A stretch of DNA of 64,000 nt, taken from the NCBI RefSeq assembly GCF_002252585.1, contig NZ_NQLD01000008.1. The stretch is one strand, 5' to 3'. The position numbers and the translations under genes were made by a program. Shown here one piece after another: positions 51,602-60,621 of the stretch (positions are counted from its first letter, which is position 1; each line of letters begins with the position of its first letter). This stretch comes from Methanocatella intestini (GTDB lineage Archaea; Methanobacteriota; Methanobacteria; Methanobacteriales; Methanobacteriaceae). The notes under the pieces are model-generated. The model worked only from the letters and a program-made list of their open reading frames with translations. It had not been told where the DNA came from and searched no databases.

Positions 51602-52033
51602 TTATTCATCCTCACTAATCTCTAATGTAGAAATAGAAAATTTAATACTATCATCATTACTCTCATCTGATTTATTTTCCATTTCTTTAACTTTATTTAT
51701 ATTATGAACAAACGGATTTTCATCGTCTGAACTTTCAACTTCCACTTCTTTATTTTTTAAATTATTTACTTTATCTTCTGAGTTATAAAAAGCATTAGCT
51801 ATTGCATGTGCTGTAAATGGTGCTATAACTAAATAAATACCTGCTAAAAGATATTGTTGTAACCCAATCATTGCTATAATAAATGCAACATCAAAAACAC
51901 CAACAATATGGATTCTGGCATAAATTAAATTATTCATATTTTTATCCAGAGTTAAAAAACCAATTGCAGATATTATCATTAAAATAGCTGAAATAATAAG
52001 AAGAACAGACTGAATCAACTCAACTGCAAACAT
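51602..52033 (-). CDS. ehbC: energy-converting hydrogenase B subunit C (MrpG-like)
   Basis: A 143-aa protein with three hydrophobic N-terminal segments in the MrpG/MnhG style (LLIISAILMIISAIGFLTLD, then DVAFIIAMIGLQ, then IYLVIAPFTAHAIANA). The last 55 residues form an acidic cytoplasmic tail rich in Glu, Asp and Asn. It shares one nucleotide with the ehbB stop. Confidence 0.87.
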   Translation of the reverse strand: MFAVELIQSVLLIISAILMIISAIGFLTLDKNMNNLIYARIHIVGVFDVAFIIAMIGLQQYLLAGIYLVIAPFTAHAIANAFYNSEDKVNNLKNKEVEVESSDDENPFVHNINKVKEMENKSDESNDDSIKFSISTLEISEDE

Positions 52034-52314
52034 TAGTCATCTCCTCCTTGTGTAACAGCAAAAGCAACAGTCCCTATAAATCCAAAAAGCACTAAAGCTA
52101 ATGAAATATCTTTAAAGAATGATATGTCATACATATCTCCAACAACAAGTAAAGATAATGCAAAAGCTACAACTACAACAGAACTACTTAAAAGTCCCAT
52201 TGTTGTAGATTTATAAGCACTTGCCCTTAACGCAGCAAGCATCATTATCATTGATGCAACAACCACAAAATATTTTGAAACAAATAATATGTCCATTACT
52301 ATCCCACTCAACAA
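52033..52314 (-). CDS. ehbB: energy-converting hydrogenase B subunit B (MrpF-like)
   Basis: A 93-aa membrane protein with three hydrophobic segments, like MrpF/MnhF. RASAYKSTTMGLLSSS between the first two helices and FFKDISLALVLFGFIGTVAFA are seen. It lies 22 nt after ehbA and overlaps ehbC by one nucleotide. Confidence 0.87.
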   Translation of the reverse strand: MLSGIVMDILFVSKYFVVVASMIMMLAALRASAYKSTTMGLLSSSVVVVAFALSLLVVGDMYDISFFKDISLALVLFGFIGTVAFAVTQGGDD

Positions 52315-52336
52315 TTATTTAAACATATAAAGAAAA

Positions 52337-52651
52337 CTACTCTAACATCTTCTTTATATATGGTTCAAAAGGAATAATATCTTCCTTACTTCTTGGAGAA
52401 ATAGCAGCTACTTTAATAATGTTATTTTCAGAATCCAAATCAACTGACAAAGTTCCCGGAGTTAAAGAAATACTGTTAGCCAAAATTGTTTGAGAAACAG
52501 GTCTCTCTAAAACTGTTTCAATTTCTACAACTACCGGATCAATATTTTGCCTCATAATTCCATTAACAGCAACATCAAAAGTTGCTTTAAGTATTTCATA
52601 AATAAGATCCAAGAAATAAACAATTCCATAACCTAGTCTAGTTAAAAACAT
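52337..52651 (-). CDS. ehbA: energy-converting hydrogenase B subunit A (MrpE-like)
   Basis: First gene of the ehb operon, 104 aa, related to MrpE/MnhE. One or two N-terminal hydrophobic segments (YGIVYFLDLIYEILKATF) are followed by a soluble part with the MrpE signature LANSISLTPGTLSVDL. No strong ribosome site was seen; the promoter should lie in 52652-52760. Confidence 0.88.
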   Translation of the reverse strand: MFLTRLGYGIVYFLDLIYEILKATFDVAVNGIMRQNIDPVVVEIETVLERPVSQTILANSISLTPGTLSVDLDSENNIIKVAAISPRSKEDIIPFEPYIKKMLE

Positions 52652-53003
52652 TAAATAAGCTCCATTTCGTAGATTAAAAAGTCAACATAATAAAATAAAA
52701 AATTGACTACATAAACAATTATTAATTATCATGATTATTTATTATAAATGTATGCATTTGAATTTGGAGCAATAAAAAATTATCAAAATTTAAAAAAGGT
52801 GTTGAAAATTTATAAAAATTAAAAATACAACTATAAATTATTTAAAAATAAATATAACTTATTTAAAAAATTTAAATCAAATATCAGACTGTTTAAAAAA
52901 AACTTAAAAGAATTAACTATTTGATTTTAAGGCAAAAGCACAAATAAAAAAAATTAATAATATGAACTGACAAAATTTAGACATACCTAAAAAAGTGATT
53001 TAA
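52652..53003. promoter_or_regulatory. ehb promoter region, divergent
   Basis: A 352-nt A+T-rich gap between ehbA (minus) and the SBF transporter gene (plus). A TATA-like TTTATAATAAAT on the minus strand lies at about 52738-52750. Between it and the ehbA start, AGTCAA (52680-52685) and TTGACT (52703-52708) form a spaced inverted repeat; a palindrome ATCATGAT is nearby at about 52727-52734. These could be operator sites for the ehb operon, but that is inference. Nothing definite was seen in 52760-53003 apart from GTGAT just before the transporter ATG. Confidence 0.45.
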
Positions 53004-53939
53004 ATGGAAATTCTAGAAAAAGCAGAACCAGCAATAATCTTCCTAGCCATCATATTAGGACTTGGATTAAGTGACATATCCATTTTAAGAAACAATAGTG
53101 AATCATTAATAACATTATTCCTCTGTCTTATGTTATATGGACTGTTTCTAGAAGTTCCCCTTAAAGATTTAAAAAAGAGTTTTAAAGATTTTAAATTTAC
53201 AAAAACCAGCTTAATAATTAACTTTATCTGGACACCGTTACTTGGATACTTCCTCGGGTCACTATTTTTAAAAGGAAATACAGATATTCTAATTGGATTT
53301 ATCATGCTTATCTTAACTCCATGTACTGACTGGTATTTAGTATTTACGAAAATGGCAAGAGGAAATATAAATTTAAGTCTTTCAATCCTTCCAATAAATC
53401 TGATACTTCAAATCGTGTTGTTGCCGGTTTATTTAATTCTATTCTTTTCAAGTCACAACTCCATAGATTATTATGAAATCGGATATTCCATATTAATTGT
53501 TGTGATAATCCCATTTCTTTTAGCTCAGCTAACTAAATTCCTATTGAAAAATAATGAAAAAATAACCAATTTCTTTTCAAGCTGTCAGATAATCTTTTTA
53601 GCTGCTGCAGTATTTGGGATATTTAACAGCAACGGAGATATAGTATTCAGTAATTTAAACTCAATTTTATCAATATTTATCCCATTAATCCTGTTTTTTA
53701 TTATAAATCTCGTTTTAGATTTCATAGTAGCTAAAAACATGAAATTTAATTATGAAAACTATGCAAGCCTAACAATGACTACTTTAGCTCGAAATTCACC
53801 ATTGGCACTAGCTATTGCTGTAAATTCATTCCCCGGAAGAGAATTGATATTAATCGGACTGGTAATTGGACCATTAATAGAATTACCTGTTTTATATGGA
53901 GTATCAAAGCTATTACTTGCTATTAAAAAAAGATATTAG
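53004..53939 (+). CDS. SBF/ACR3-like transporter
   Basis: A 311-aa protein with about ten hydrophobic segments of the bile acid:sodium symporter superfamily. The segment LTPCTDWYLVFTKMARGN places it near arsenite (ACR3-type) permeases, where a conserved PCT cysteine contributes to arsenite transport, although the canonical PCTAM reads PCTDW here. The substrate could be arsenite or another anion. The gene stands alone, with no arsenical regulator or reductase next to it. Last 4 nt overlap the convergent SMR gene. Confidence 0.8.
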   Translation: MEILEKAEPAIIFLAIILGLGLSDISILRNNSESLITLFLCLMLYGLFLEVPLKDLKKSFKDFKFTKTSLIINFIWTPLLGYFLGSLFLKGNTDILIGFIMLILTPCTDWYLVFTKMARGNINLSLSILPINLILQIVLLPVYLILFFSSHNSIDYYEIGYSILIVVIIPFLLAQLTKFLLKNNEKITNFFSSCQIIFLAAAVFGIFNSNGDIVFSNLNSILSIFIPLILFFIINLVLDFIVAKNMKFNYENYASLTMTTLARNSPLALAIAVNSFPGRELILIGLVIGPLIELPVLYGVSKLLLAIKKRY

Positions 53940-54256
53940 GAAGCAGTTAATTTAAGTCCAATAATTCCTGTTATAACCAGCCCTATAAAAAATAATCTTA
54001 AAAGATTTGCAGATTCTCCCAAAAAGAAAATGCCAAAGATTATAACACCAACTGCTCCAATAGCTGTCCAACAAGCATAAGCAGTACCCATAGGGATTGA
54101 TTTAAATGAAAATGATAAGAAAATCAAACTTAAAATCATGAATACAACAGTTAAAACTGCAAATAATAATTTTGTGAAATTTTCAGAAAATTTTAGAGCT
54201 AAAACCCAGCCCATTTCAAAAATACCTGCAACAAATAAATAAATCCATGAATTCAT
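53936..54256 (-). CDS. SMR family efflux protein
   Basis: A 106-aa four-helix small multidrug resistance protein. The membrane glutamate expected to couple proton and drug movement is in FVAGIFEMGWVLALK (Glu13), and the GTAYACWTAIGAVG block is the family signature. The sequence FEMGWVLALKFSE is closer to the guanidinium exporters (SugE/Gdx) than to EmrE, so guanidinium export is possible. It overlaps the SBF gene by 4 nt, convergently. Confidence 0.9.
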   Translation of the reverse strand: MNSWIYLFVAGIFEMGWVLALKFSENFTKLLFAVLTVVFMILSLIFLSFSFKSIPMGTAYACWTAIGAVGVIIFGIFFLGESANLLRLFFIGLVITGIIGLKLTAS

Positions 54257-54280
54257 ACAACAACTGTTTTAAAAAAATAA

Positions 54281-54991
54281 TTAATAAATGTTTGGAAAAA
54301 AATATGCCATTAAAGAAAGTATTTCAAATCTCCTTAAATAAATGGCCAATATTCCTAAAATTATTATAGATAACATCCCAAATTGCTTATGTGACTTTTT
54401 AGAAGATATTGGAGCAAATAACTTTATTCCAGATGGAGAAAAAGCATCCAGTATAATATGACTTAATAATCCTAAAAACAACCCAATAGCTATTTCAATA
54501 TTGTTTACAGTTAGTGTTCCAAATAAAAATAAGCTAATAAAGAATAATGGCAGGAATATTAAAAGCAATTTCTTATTTAGGAATAAAAAGCTTAAAAGAG
54601 CTATTAAAATAGCCATGAATAAGTAAGATGTAGGAATTATTGTTATATTCATAAGAAGCTCATAAGCCCAAATAAGTATTAAAGAAACTGTCGCAGTTAA
54701 TGTGAGTACACCAAAAATAGAGTGAGTAAAACTCCTGTGCTGGGAAAAATAAAAGACAGTTCCTAAAAATACTATTATTAAACCTAAATAATAAGGTAAT
54801 TTTAAGATATAAAGAGATATAAACACGATTAATCCCAAAATAATCATTTTATAGACATTGTCTTTTTTAAGTTTATGATCAAAATCAGGAATATTAGCAC
54901 CAATTACACTTAAGGCAATAATCAGAGGATTATGAAAAAACATTAAAGCCAGAATCAATGCAAATATTGTGTGTCCTTTATATGAAGACAA
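54281..54991 (-). CDS. DUF457 (YdjM-type) membrane protein
   Basis: A 236-aa protein with about seven hydrophobic segments and the metal-dependent hydrolase-like pattern of the YdjM/DUF457 family: MSSYKGHTIFA, GANIPDFDHK, HRSFTHSIFG and LLSHIILDAFSPSGI carry the conserved His and Asp residues. Starts with TTG at 54991, supported by GGTGATT 5 nt upstream. Function unknown; family members are linked to membrane lipid or stress roles in bacteria. Confidence 0.87.
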   Translation of the reverse strand: MSSYKGHTIFALILALMFFHNPLIIALSVIGANIPDFDHKLKKDNVYKMIILGLIVFISLYILKLPYYLGLIIVFLGTVFYFSQHRSFTHSIFGVLTLTATVSLILIWAYELLMNITIIPTSYLFMAILIALLSFLFLNKKLLLIFLPLFFISLFLFGTLTVNNIEIAIGLFLGLLSHIILDAFSPSGIKLFAPISSKKSHKQFGMLSIIILGILAIYLRRFEILSLMAYFFPNIY

Positions 54992-55429
54992 AAAATCACC
55001 TTAACTTTAGATTATAAATTATATTACAAATTAATAGTGATAGCATTTGAAAAGTATTTAAAAAAAATAGCCAATATTCTACAAATTAATAATTCTTAAA
55101 AATGAACAATTGATTAATATTATTATAGATACTTAAAAAAGAAGAAATATATCTTAAATACTCATGAAAAATCCTATAGCTAATGTTAATGTTAATTATT
55201 ATACACGATATTACTACTTCTAAAGGTTGTGCAATACTTAGAAAATGAATTATATTTATTTTATTAATCATGGCAAAAGTGCATTAAATGTATTTACATC
55301 ATTTAGTGGAAACTGTGTTGATTAAATAAATTGATTAAATATCAAAAAATATTGATTATTCAAAAAATCAAAATGTAACATATATATGTCATTATTAATA
55401 AATATTAATATACATCAGAGGTGTGAAAA
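54992..55429. promoter_or_regulatory. intergenic region with promoter of surface protein
   Basis: A 438-nt A+T-rich gap. At the right end, ACATATATATGT (55378-55389) is a palindromic TATA-like box about 40 nt before the surface-protein ATG, and GAGGTG (55418-55423) is its ribosome site. At the left, the DUF457 gene ribosome site lies at about 54996-55001. No convincing gene or RNA was seen between 55010 and 55370. Confidence 0.5.
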
Positions 55430-56023
55430 ATGAAAAAAATATTATTCTGTTTGATGATTTTAATAATTGGAATATGTTTGATTTCTGCAAGCTATGCAAT
55501 TTCACAAGAAAATAATACAATTGGGAGCACATTACCTCAAAGTGAATCACATACAATACAACATAATCCACAAAATATGCAAGCAAATTCAATGACAAAT
55601 TCTTCAAATTACACAGAAAATAAAATGCAACATTATAAAGACTTAACCAAAACTAACAACAACACATATAAAGAAGTGACTATAAATGGGTCAAAATATA
55701 TAAGCACTCCTGAAGGATTATGTCCGATTAAAAAAACCCACAATGGAACAGAATATTTTACTACTAAAGAGGGTAAAACTTATTATATAGTTGAACTTGA
55801 AACTGGACAGTTATATGTCGCTGACAACACAACCTCAACTAATGGATACTCCACCAGTAACTTCACTTCAAATACTGAAGACAATAATAGCGCATCACAA
55901 CAAAATATCAATAAAACAACATATACCAACAACAGCATCCCTCTGGAATCAACAGGAATTCCAATAGCTATTTTATTAATCGCCATTGTTGGATCAATTA
56001 TAGGACTTAAAAGGAAAAAATAA
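55430..56023 (+). CDS. small surface protein with signal peptide and C-terminal anchor
   Basis: A 197-aa protein with an N-terminal signal peptide (MKKILFCLMILIIGICLIS, cleavage likely after SYA), an Asn/Thr/Ser-rich outer region, and a C-terminal membrane helix followed by KRKK. A compact central part (residues about 75-130, EVTINGSKYISTPEG, TKEGKTYYIVELETG) might be a small beta domain. This layout is common among methanobacterial surface or adhesin-like proteins, but it is far shorter than typical adhesins. No specific function recognised. Confidence 0.75.
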   Translation: MKKILFCLMILIIGICLISASYAISQENNTIGSTLPQSESHTIQHNPQNMQANSMTNSSNYTENKMQHYKDLTKTNNNTYKEVTINGSKYISTPEGLCPIKKTHNGTEYFTTKEGKTYYIVELETGQLYVADNTTSTNGYSTSNFTSNTEDNNSASQQNINKTTYTNNSIPLESTGIPIAILLIAIVGSIIGLKRKK

Positions 56024-56037
56024 TTAATTTTTTCCTT
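56011..56037 (+). terminator. hairpin terminator after surface protein gene
   Basis: AAGGAAAAAA (56011-56020) pairs with TTTTTTCCTT (56028-56037) around a 7-nt loop that starts with the stop codon, followed by ATTTTTTTT. It sits between convergent genes and resembles an intrinsic terminator for the plus strand. Confidence 0.6.
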
Positions 56038-56043
56038 ATTTTT

Positions 56044-56787
56044 TTAAAAAATTCCAAAATAAGATAAAAAACTTTTCATCTGCATTAAAGATTTTTCAAC
56101 ACTGCCTTTTCCAACTAAAGCAAATGGAGATAAAACCTCACAGGTAATTGCAGGAACTCCATTTAAATTACAAACATCTTCAACTGCCCCTTTGTAAATT
56201 TTTCCTGCAAATTCAAAGCTGATTACTTTACTTCCTATTTGTGCTGAAATATAATTGGCTATTAAACAGCTTTCAGGAGAAGGATTTCTACTTGAAAATA
56301 TTGATTCAAAACCGGGATTGCTGTTTTTAGCTGTTGAATGAAAATCACCAACAAAATTAATTTTAAGTTCCTCAATAGCCTGCATAATTAAATTACTTAA
56401 TGAATTTTTAATATGTGCAGATCTGTTTAAATCTCTTGAATTGAAAGTTCTTTCATTATTCATAGTAGCTTTTGGAGCTGCAAATGGAATCATATAAACA
56501 GTATTATCCAAGTTAATATTAATTAATTCCTCCAATAATTTTAAACTGGCTGCCTGTGAAGGCAATTCGTTGCCGTGAATTCCAGATATCAATAAAATAT
56601 TTGCCCCACCACTGCCTAATTTAAATATAGGTGTTCCAAAAACTGATTGTTCTAAAATAAATTGATTTAAATGAGTTAATTCTATTTCTTCAAAAATATA
56701 TTTATTTTTAGAGATATAACCTCCAGAATTTTTTGAAATGAAAGCCATTTCCAAACCATTAAAATCATCAAGTACTTCAAAATTCAT
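56044..56787 (-). CDS. DUF2119 / succinylglutamate desuccinylase-aspartoacylase-like protein
   Basis: A 247-aa zinc-hydrolase-like protein. ISGIHGNELPSQ (about residues 67-78) gives the first zinc-binding His-x2-Glu, and GDFHSTAKNSNPG (about 148-160) the next His. The family removes acyl groups from amino acids or acts on related amides. The particular substrate is unknown. It converges on the surface protein gene (20 nt apart) and is divergent from the helicase gene. Confidence 0.82.
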   Translation of the reverse strand: MNFEVLDDFNGLEMAFISKNSGGYISKNKYIFEEIELTHLNQFILEQSVFGTPIFKLGSGGANILLISGIHGNELPSQAASLKLLEELININLDNTVYMIPFAAPKATMNNERTFNSRDLNRSAHIKNSLSNLIMQAIEELKINFVGDFHSTAKNSNPGFESIFSSRNPSPESCLIANYISAQIGSKVISFEFAGKIYKGAVEDVCNLNGVPAITCEVLSPFALVGKGSVEKSLMQMKSFLSYFGIF

Positions 56788-56853
56788 TACTTAATATATT
56801 ACTTTAAAACTTTTATTTATATTATAACACAAAGTATAGTTTAAGGGATAAAA

Positions 56854-58830
56854 TTGAAAAAATATATTAAACAATTAATCAAGCTTATAAATTATGAAAG
56901 AGACGCTGAAATCGAATTAATGACTAATGAAATAAAAAATCTGTCTCCAAAGAAAAGGGAATCATTAGGAAGAGCCATCAACAAAGTAAAAGGAAAATAT
57001 CTGGGAAAACAGTTAGGTTCCCAAATCGTACAGTTTGGAAGATCTGAAAAAATCGAAACTGAAATCAGTGTTGGAGATATGGTTCTAATCAGTACAGGAT
57101 ATCCTCTTAAAAGTGATTTAACTGGAACCGTTGTTGAAAAAGGTGCGAGATTTATTAAAGTAGCTTTTGAAAAATCAATTCCGAAATGGGCTCTTAAAAA
57201 GAAAGTAAGAATTGATTTATATGCAAATGATGTTACCTTCAGACGAATGGAAGATAATCTCTTGCATTTAAGTACAAAAGGTAAAAATGCTCTTGAATAC
57301 ACTTTAAAAAAAAGAGATCCTAAAGAAAATAAAAAGGAAAAATATATTGAGTTTATAGATAAATCCCTTAATAATTCTCAAAAAAACGCTGTTAAAAATG
57401 CAGTAAACACTGAAAATTTCTTTTTAATACATGGTCCATTCGGAACTGGAAAAACAAGAACTTTAGTCGAGTTAATCCAGCAGGAAGTAAGGCAAAACAA
57501 CAAAGTTTTGGTTACAGCTGAAAGCAACAGTGCAGTTGATAACATATTAGACAGATTATCCCAGAATAAAAAATTGAAAATTACAAGGTTAGGCCATCCT
57601 CAAAGAGTTTCAAAAGAAAACATCCAATACTCATTAGCTTATAAAGCTGAAAATCATCAATTGACCAGTAAAATTAATAAAAATTACAAAAGGATAGAAC
57701 AAATAAGTGAAACAAGAGACAGATTCACAAAACCAACCCCACAATACCGCAGAGGTTTTAGTGATTCAGATATACTATTTAATGCCTCAAAAGGTAAAGG
57801 CGGTCGTGGAATAAGTCCTTCTAAAATGGAATCAATGGCTAATTGGCTTTTAGAAAATGAAAAAATTGATGAAATTCATGATAAAATTAAAAAACTTGAA
57901 AATAAAATAGTAAAAGACATTATTAACAGCAGTGAAATTATTTTATCAACCAATTCTACAGCAGCTATTGAAGAAATAGCCAGAACAAACTTTGATGTAG
58001 TAATTGTAGATGAATCTTCCCAGGCAACAATTCCAAGTATTTTAATTCCATTAGCTAAAGCCAGAAGGTTCATTCTTGCAGGTGACCATAAACAGCTGCC
58101 TCCAACAATAATCAGTGAAAAAGCACATTTTCTTGAAAAAACTTTATTTGAAGAGCTGATTAAAAAATATCCCAAAAAATCAAGTTTATTGAATGTACAG
58201 TATAGAATGAATAGTTTTTTAATGAAGTTTCCAAATTCAGAATTTTATAATGGCAATCTGAAAAGCGATTCCAGTGTCAATGACATAAATCTTGATGAAA
58301 TTATTGATTTGAAAGAGTTGACCCATCTAAAAGAAAATGATGTTGAAAAGCAATTACACAACAATTTAAAACCTCTATTATTCATTGATACTTCAAATTT
58401 AAAAAACAATGAAGAAAAACATTTAAAAGATTCCAAATCAATTATCAACCAAAGCGAAGCAGATATTGCTACTTCAATAGCTAAATTTTACTTAGAAACT
58501 GGAATAGATCCCAAAGATATTGGAATTATAAGCCCCTATGCTGATCAGGTCAATTTAATTAAAGATAAAATTCCTGTTGAAGTAAAAAGTGTAGACGGTT
58601 TTCAGGGACGTGAAAAAGAAATTATAATCATTTCAACTGTGAGAAGTAATGAAAATGGAAATATTGGGTTTTTAAAAGATTTAAGAAGGCTTAATGTGGC
58701 AATCACTAGAGCTAAACGAAAATTAATAGTAATTGGAAACAAAAATACTTTGAAAAGAAATTCCACATACTCAAAATTAATTAAATTTTGTGCGAAAAAT
58801 GATTTGTTGATAAATTTTAGGTACACCTAA
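56854..58830 (+). CDS. IGHMBP2/UPF1-like superfamily 1 helicase
   Basis: A 658-aa SF1B helicase. Residues about 1-150 form an RNA/DNA-binding beta-barrel-like domain; Walker A is GPFGTGKT near residue 194; motif Ia is VTAESNSAVDNIL; Walker B is VDESSQA near 385; motif III is LAGDHKQLPP; motifs V/VI are SVDGFQGREKE and VAITRAKRKL. Human IGHMBP2 and bacterial homologs act on RNA or DNA 5' to 3'; the archaeal role is unclear. It starts with TTG at 56854, with AAGGGAT about 7 nt upstream. Confidence 0.92.
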   Translation: MKKYIKQLIKLINYERDAEIELMTNEIKNLSPKKRESLGRAINKVKGKYLGKQLGSQIVQFGRSEKIETEISVGDMVLISTGYPLKSDLTGTVVEKGARFIKVAFEKSIPKWALKKKVRIDLYANDVTFRRMEDNLLHLSTKGKNALEYTLKKRDPKENKKEKYIEFIDKSLNNSQKNAVKNAVNTENFFLIHGPFGTGKTRTLVELIQQEVRQNNKVLVTAESNSAVDNILDRLSQNKKLKITRLGHPQRVSKENIQYSLAYKAENHQLTSKINKNYKRIEQISETRDRFTKPTPQYRRGFSDSDILFNASKGKGGRGISPSKMESMANWLLENEKIDEIHDKIKKLENKIVKDIINSSEIILSTNSTAAIEEIARTNFDVVIVDESSQATIPSILIPLAKARRFILAGDHKQLPPTIISEKAHFLEKTLFEELIKKYPKKSSLLNVQYRMNSFLMKFPNSEFYNGNLKSDSSVNDINLDEIIDLKELTHLKENDVEKQLHNNLKPLLFIDTSNLKNNEEKHLKDSKSIINQSEADIATSIAKFYLETGIDPKDIGIISPYADQVNLIKDKIPVEVKSVDGFQGREKEIIIISTVRSNENGNIGFLKDLRRLNVAITRAKRKLIVIGNKNTLKRNSTYSKLIKFCAKNDLLINFRYT

Positions 58831-58900
58831 ACTTTTATATAGCAGAACATACCAAGTAAATATTAGAGAGAAAAAGTGTTGAACATACTTTTGAATCTCT

Positions 58901-58981
58901 AACTCTTAATTGGGGGATTTTTTCTCAAATATAAACCCATATAACTTTTCAACCTCAATTATAAGTCCCCAATTAAGAGTT
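58901..58981. repeat. 81-bp inverted-repeat element
   Basis: A 15-bp perfect inverted repeat (AACTCTTAATTGGGG / CCCCAATTAAGAGTT) bounds 81 bp with a 51-nt interior. CTCT occurs directly outside both ends (58897-58900 and 58982-58985), which could be a 4-bp target duplication of a MITE-like insertion. It lies between the convergent helicase and DUF4012 genes, so it could equally be a long hairpin at transcript ends. No reading frame fits inside. Confidence 0.55.
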
Positions 58982-59039
58982 CTCTTCTGTCAAACTATTT
59001 TTTATTAAGCTTAACAAGGAAATTCAAAATAAATCTTTT

Positions 59040-59759
59040 TTATGAAAGACTTTCAAAACCTTTTGTAGCCATCAGTTTTATAAAAGAACCGCTTGGAGAC
59101 ATTACAATGTTTCCTTTAGAATACTCTTCTATAGCTACTTTAGTCATTGTGTCCTTTTTAATTGGATCTTTAGATGCTTCAGAAAGTGCTTTAACTAACA
59201 CCAATACAGCATCACCTCGAGACATATTTCCAGTTATTCCACTATCTCTGCCAGCATATCCAGCATAATTATCATTTTGTCTAACAATATCTACTGAACT
59301 AAGATTAGTTACAACTCCATCAACTTTAAGAGGCCTAATCGAATCTATAATGGCATCCAACCCATCATCATATATAATCACTACTGCATCAGCATGCATT
59401 CCAGTATTATATTCCACAATTTCCTTTGCATACTCCATACCCTGTTCCGGCCCATCCCACAGACAGTCATGGAGCATCATCGGTCCTGAAAGACCTCCAA
59501 GAGCATGTTTTGTAGGATGAGTCATTCCACCAGGATATACCGGAGTATAATTAGCTATAGTACCATTATCTAATTCAACCATAAATGCCATATCCAAACC
59601 GCCTCCAGATTGTTCATTTTTATCAACAGCTAAAACCAATATATTTTTATCACCTAATGTTAAAGTAGGAGTGCTTAAAAATGAATTTGCTATAACTGCC
59701 ACAATCCCCACAATAATTACAATAACAAGTATTATGATTATTTTATTTCGTCTATTCAT
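59040..59759 (-). CDS. DUF4012 family membrane-anchored protein, copy 1
   Basis: A 239-aa protein with one N-terminal membrane helix (residues about 5-28) and an outer domain of the DUF4012 family, distantly like LytR-CpsA-Psr proteins that attach glycopolymers to cell walls. Blocks include NILVLAVDKNEQ, ANYTPVYPGGMTHPT, HDCLWDGPEQGMEYA, IVEYNTGMHADAVV and GNMSRGDAVLVL. A wall-related role in this pseudomurein archaeon is inference. GTGAT precedes the ATG. Its paralog lies 142 nt upstream on the same strand and shares a nearly identical core. Confidence 0.8.
   Translation of the reverse strand: MNRRNKIIIILVIVIIVGIVAVIANSFLSTPTLTLGDKNILVLAVDKNEQSGGGLDMAFMVELDNGTIANYTPVYPGGMTHPTKHALGGLSGPMMLHDCLWDGPEQGMEYAKEIVEYNTGMHADAVVIIYDDGLDAIIDSIRPLKVDGVVTNLSSVDIVRQNDNYAGYAGRDSGITGNMSRGDAVLVLVKALSEASKDPIKKDTMTKVAIEEYSKGNIVMSPSGSFIKLMATKGFESLS
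59164..59472 (-). repeat. near-identical core shared with 60026-60334
   Basis: About 309 nt of DUF4012 copy 1 match copy 2 with three substitutions that I can find (two near 59214-59217 and one near 59379). The regions encoding the membrane helix and the C-terminus differ more. Recent duplication followed by gene conversion would explain it. Confidence 0.8.
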
Positions 59760-59901
59760 GATTATATCACTTTCAAATATTTTTACATTATTTTAATTTT
59801 CATATTATTATAATATAATTATTTTGTTAACCTCTTGTTTATATATTGATAAATATTATTAATGAACTCAACAAAAATTAGAAATTCGAGTTTTTCAATT
59901 A

Positions 59902-60621
59902 TTATGAAAGACCTTCAAAACCTTTTGTAGTCAATAATTTTACAAAAGAACCGCTTGGAGACATTACAATGTTTCCTTTAGAATACTCTTCCAAAGCCAC
60001 TCTGGTCATTGTACTTTTCTTAACTGGATCTTTAGATGCTTCAGAAAGTGCTTTAACTAACACCAATACAGCATCGCCCCGAGACATATTTCCAGTTATT
60101 CCACTATCTCTGCCAGCATATCCAGCATAATTATCATTTTGTCTAACAATATCTACTGAACTAAGATTAGTTACAACTCCATCAACTTTAAGAGGCCTAA
60201 TCGAATCTATAATGGCATCCAACCCATCATCATATATAATTACTACTGCATCAGCATGCATTCCAGTATTATATTCCACAATTTCCTTTGCATACTCCAT
60301 ACCCTGTTCCGGCCCATCCCACAGACAGTCATGAAGACGCATTGGCCCTTCAAGACCTCCTAAAGCTTGTTTTGTAGGATGAGTCATTCCACCGGGATAT
60401 ACCGGAGTATAATTAGCTATAGTACCATTTTTCAGTTTAACCATGTATGCCATGTCTACGCCACCACCTGGCTGTTCATCTTTGTCACTAGCTAAGACCA
60501 ATATGTTTTTATCACCTGAAGCCAAGCTAGAACCCCCTAAAAAGAAACTTCCTACAAATGCCAATATCCCTATAATACATACAATAAGGATGAATATAAT
60601 CAGTTTTTTTCTTCTAGTCAT
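59902..60621 (-). CDS. DUF4012 family membrane-anchored protein, copy 2
   Basis: Second DUF4012 paralog, 239 aa from ATG 60621 (MTRRKKLII); ATG 60636 would add five residues. Architecture is the same as copy 1: one membrane helix (about residues 6-25) and an outer DUF4012 domain. The central 100 or so residues are identical to copy 1, while the N-terminal 75 and the C-terminal 30 differ at scattered positions. Each copy has its own upstream A+T-rich gap (142 nt before copy 1), so they may be separately transcribed. Confidence 0.8.
   Translation of the reverse strand: MTRRKKLIIFILIVCIIGILAFVGSFFLGGSSLASGDKNILVLASDKDEQPGGGVDMAYMVKLKNGTIANYTPVYPGGMTHPTKQALGGLEGPMRLHDCLWDGPEQGMEYAKEIVEYNTGMHADAVVIIYDDGLDAIIDSIRPLKVDGVVTNLSSVDIVRQNDNYAGYAGRDSGITGNMSRGDAVLVLVKALSEASKDPVKKSTMTRVALEEYSKGNIVMSPSGSFVKLLTTKGFEGLS
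60026..60334 (-). repeat. near-identical core shared with 59164-59472
   Basis: Counterpart of the repeat in DUF4012 copy 1: same length, with three substitutions, all silent in the reading frame as far as I can see. Confidence 0.8.

Noticed and set aside
55086..55271. 61-codon minus-strand frame in the gap before the surface protein
   Set aside because: A+T-driven Ile/Asn-rich translation with no ribosome site or recognisable feature.
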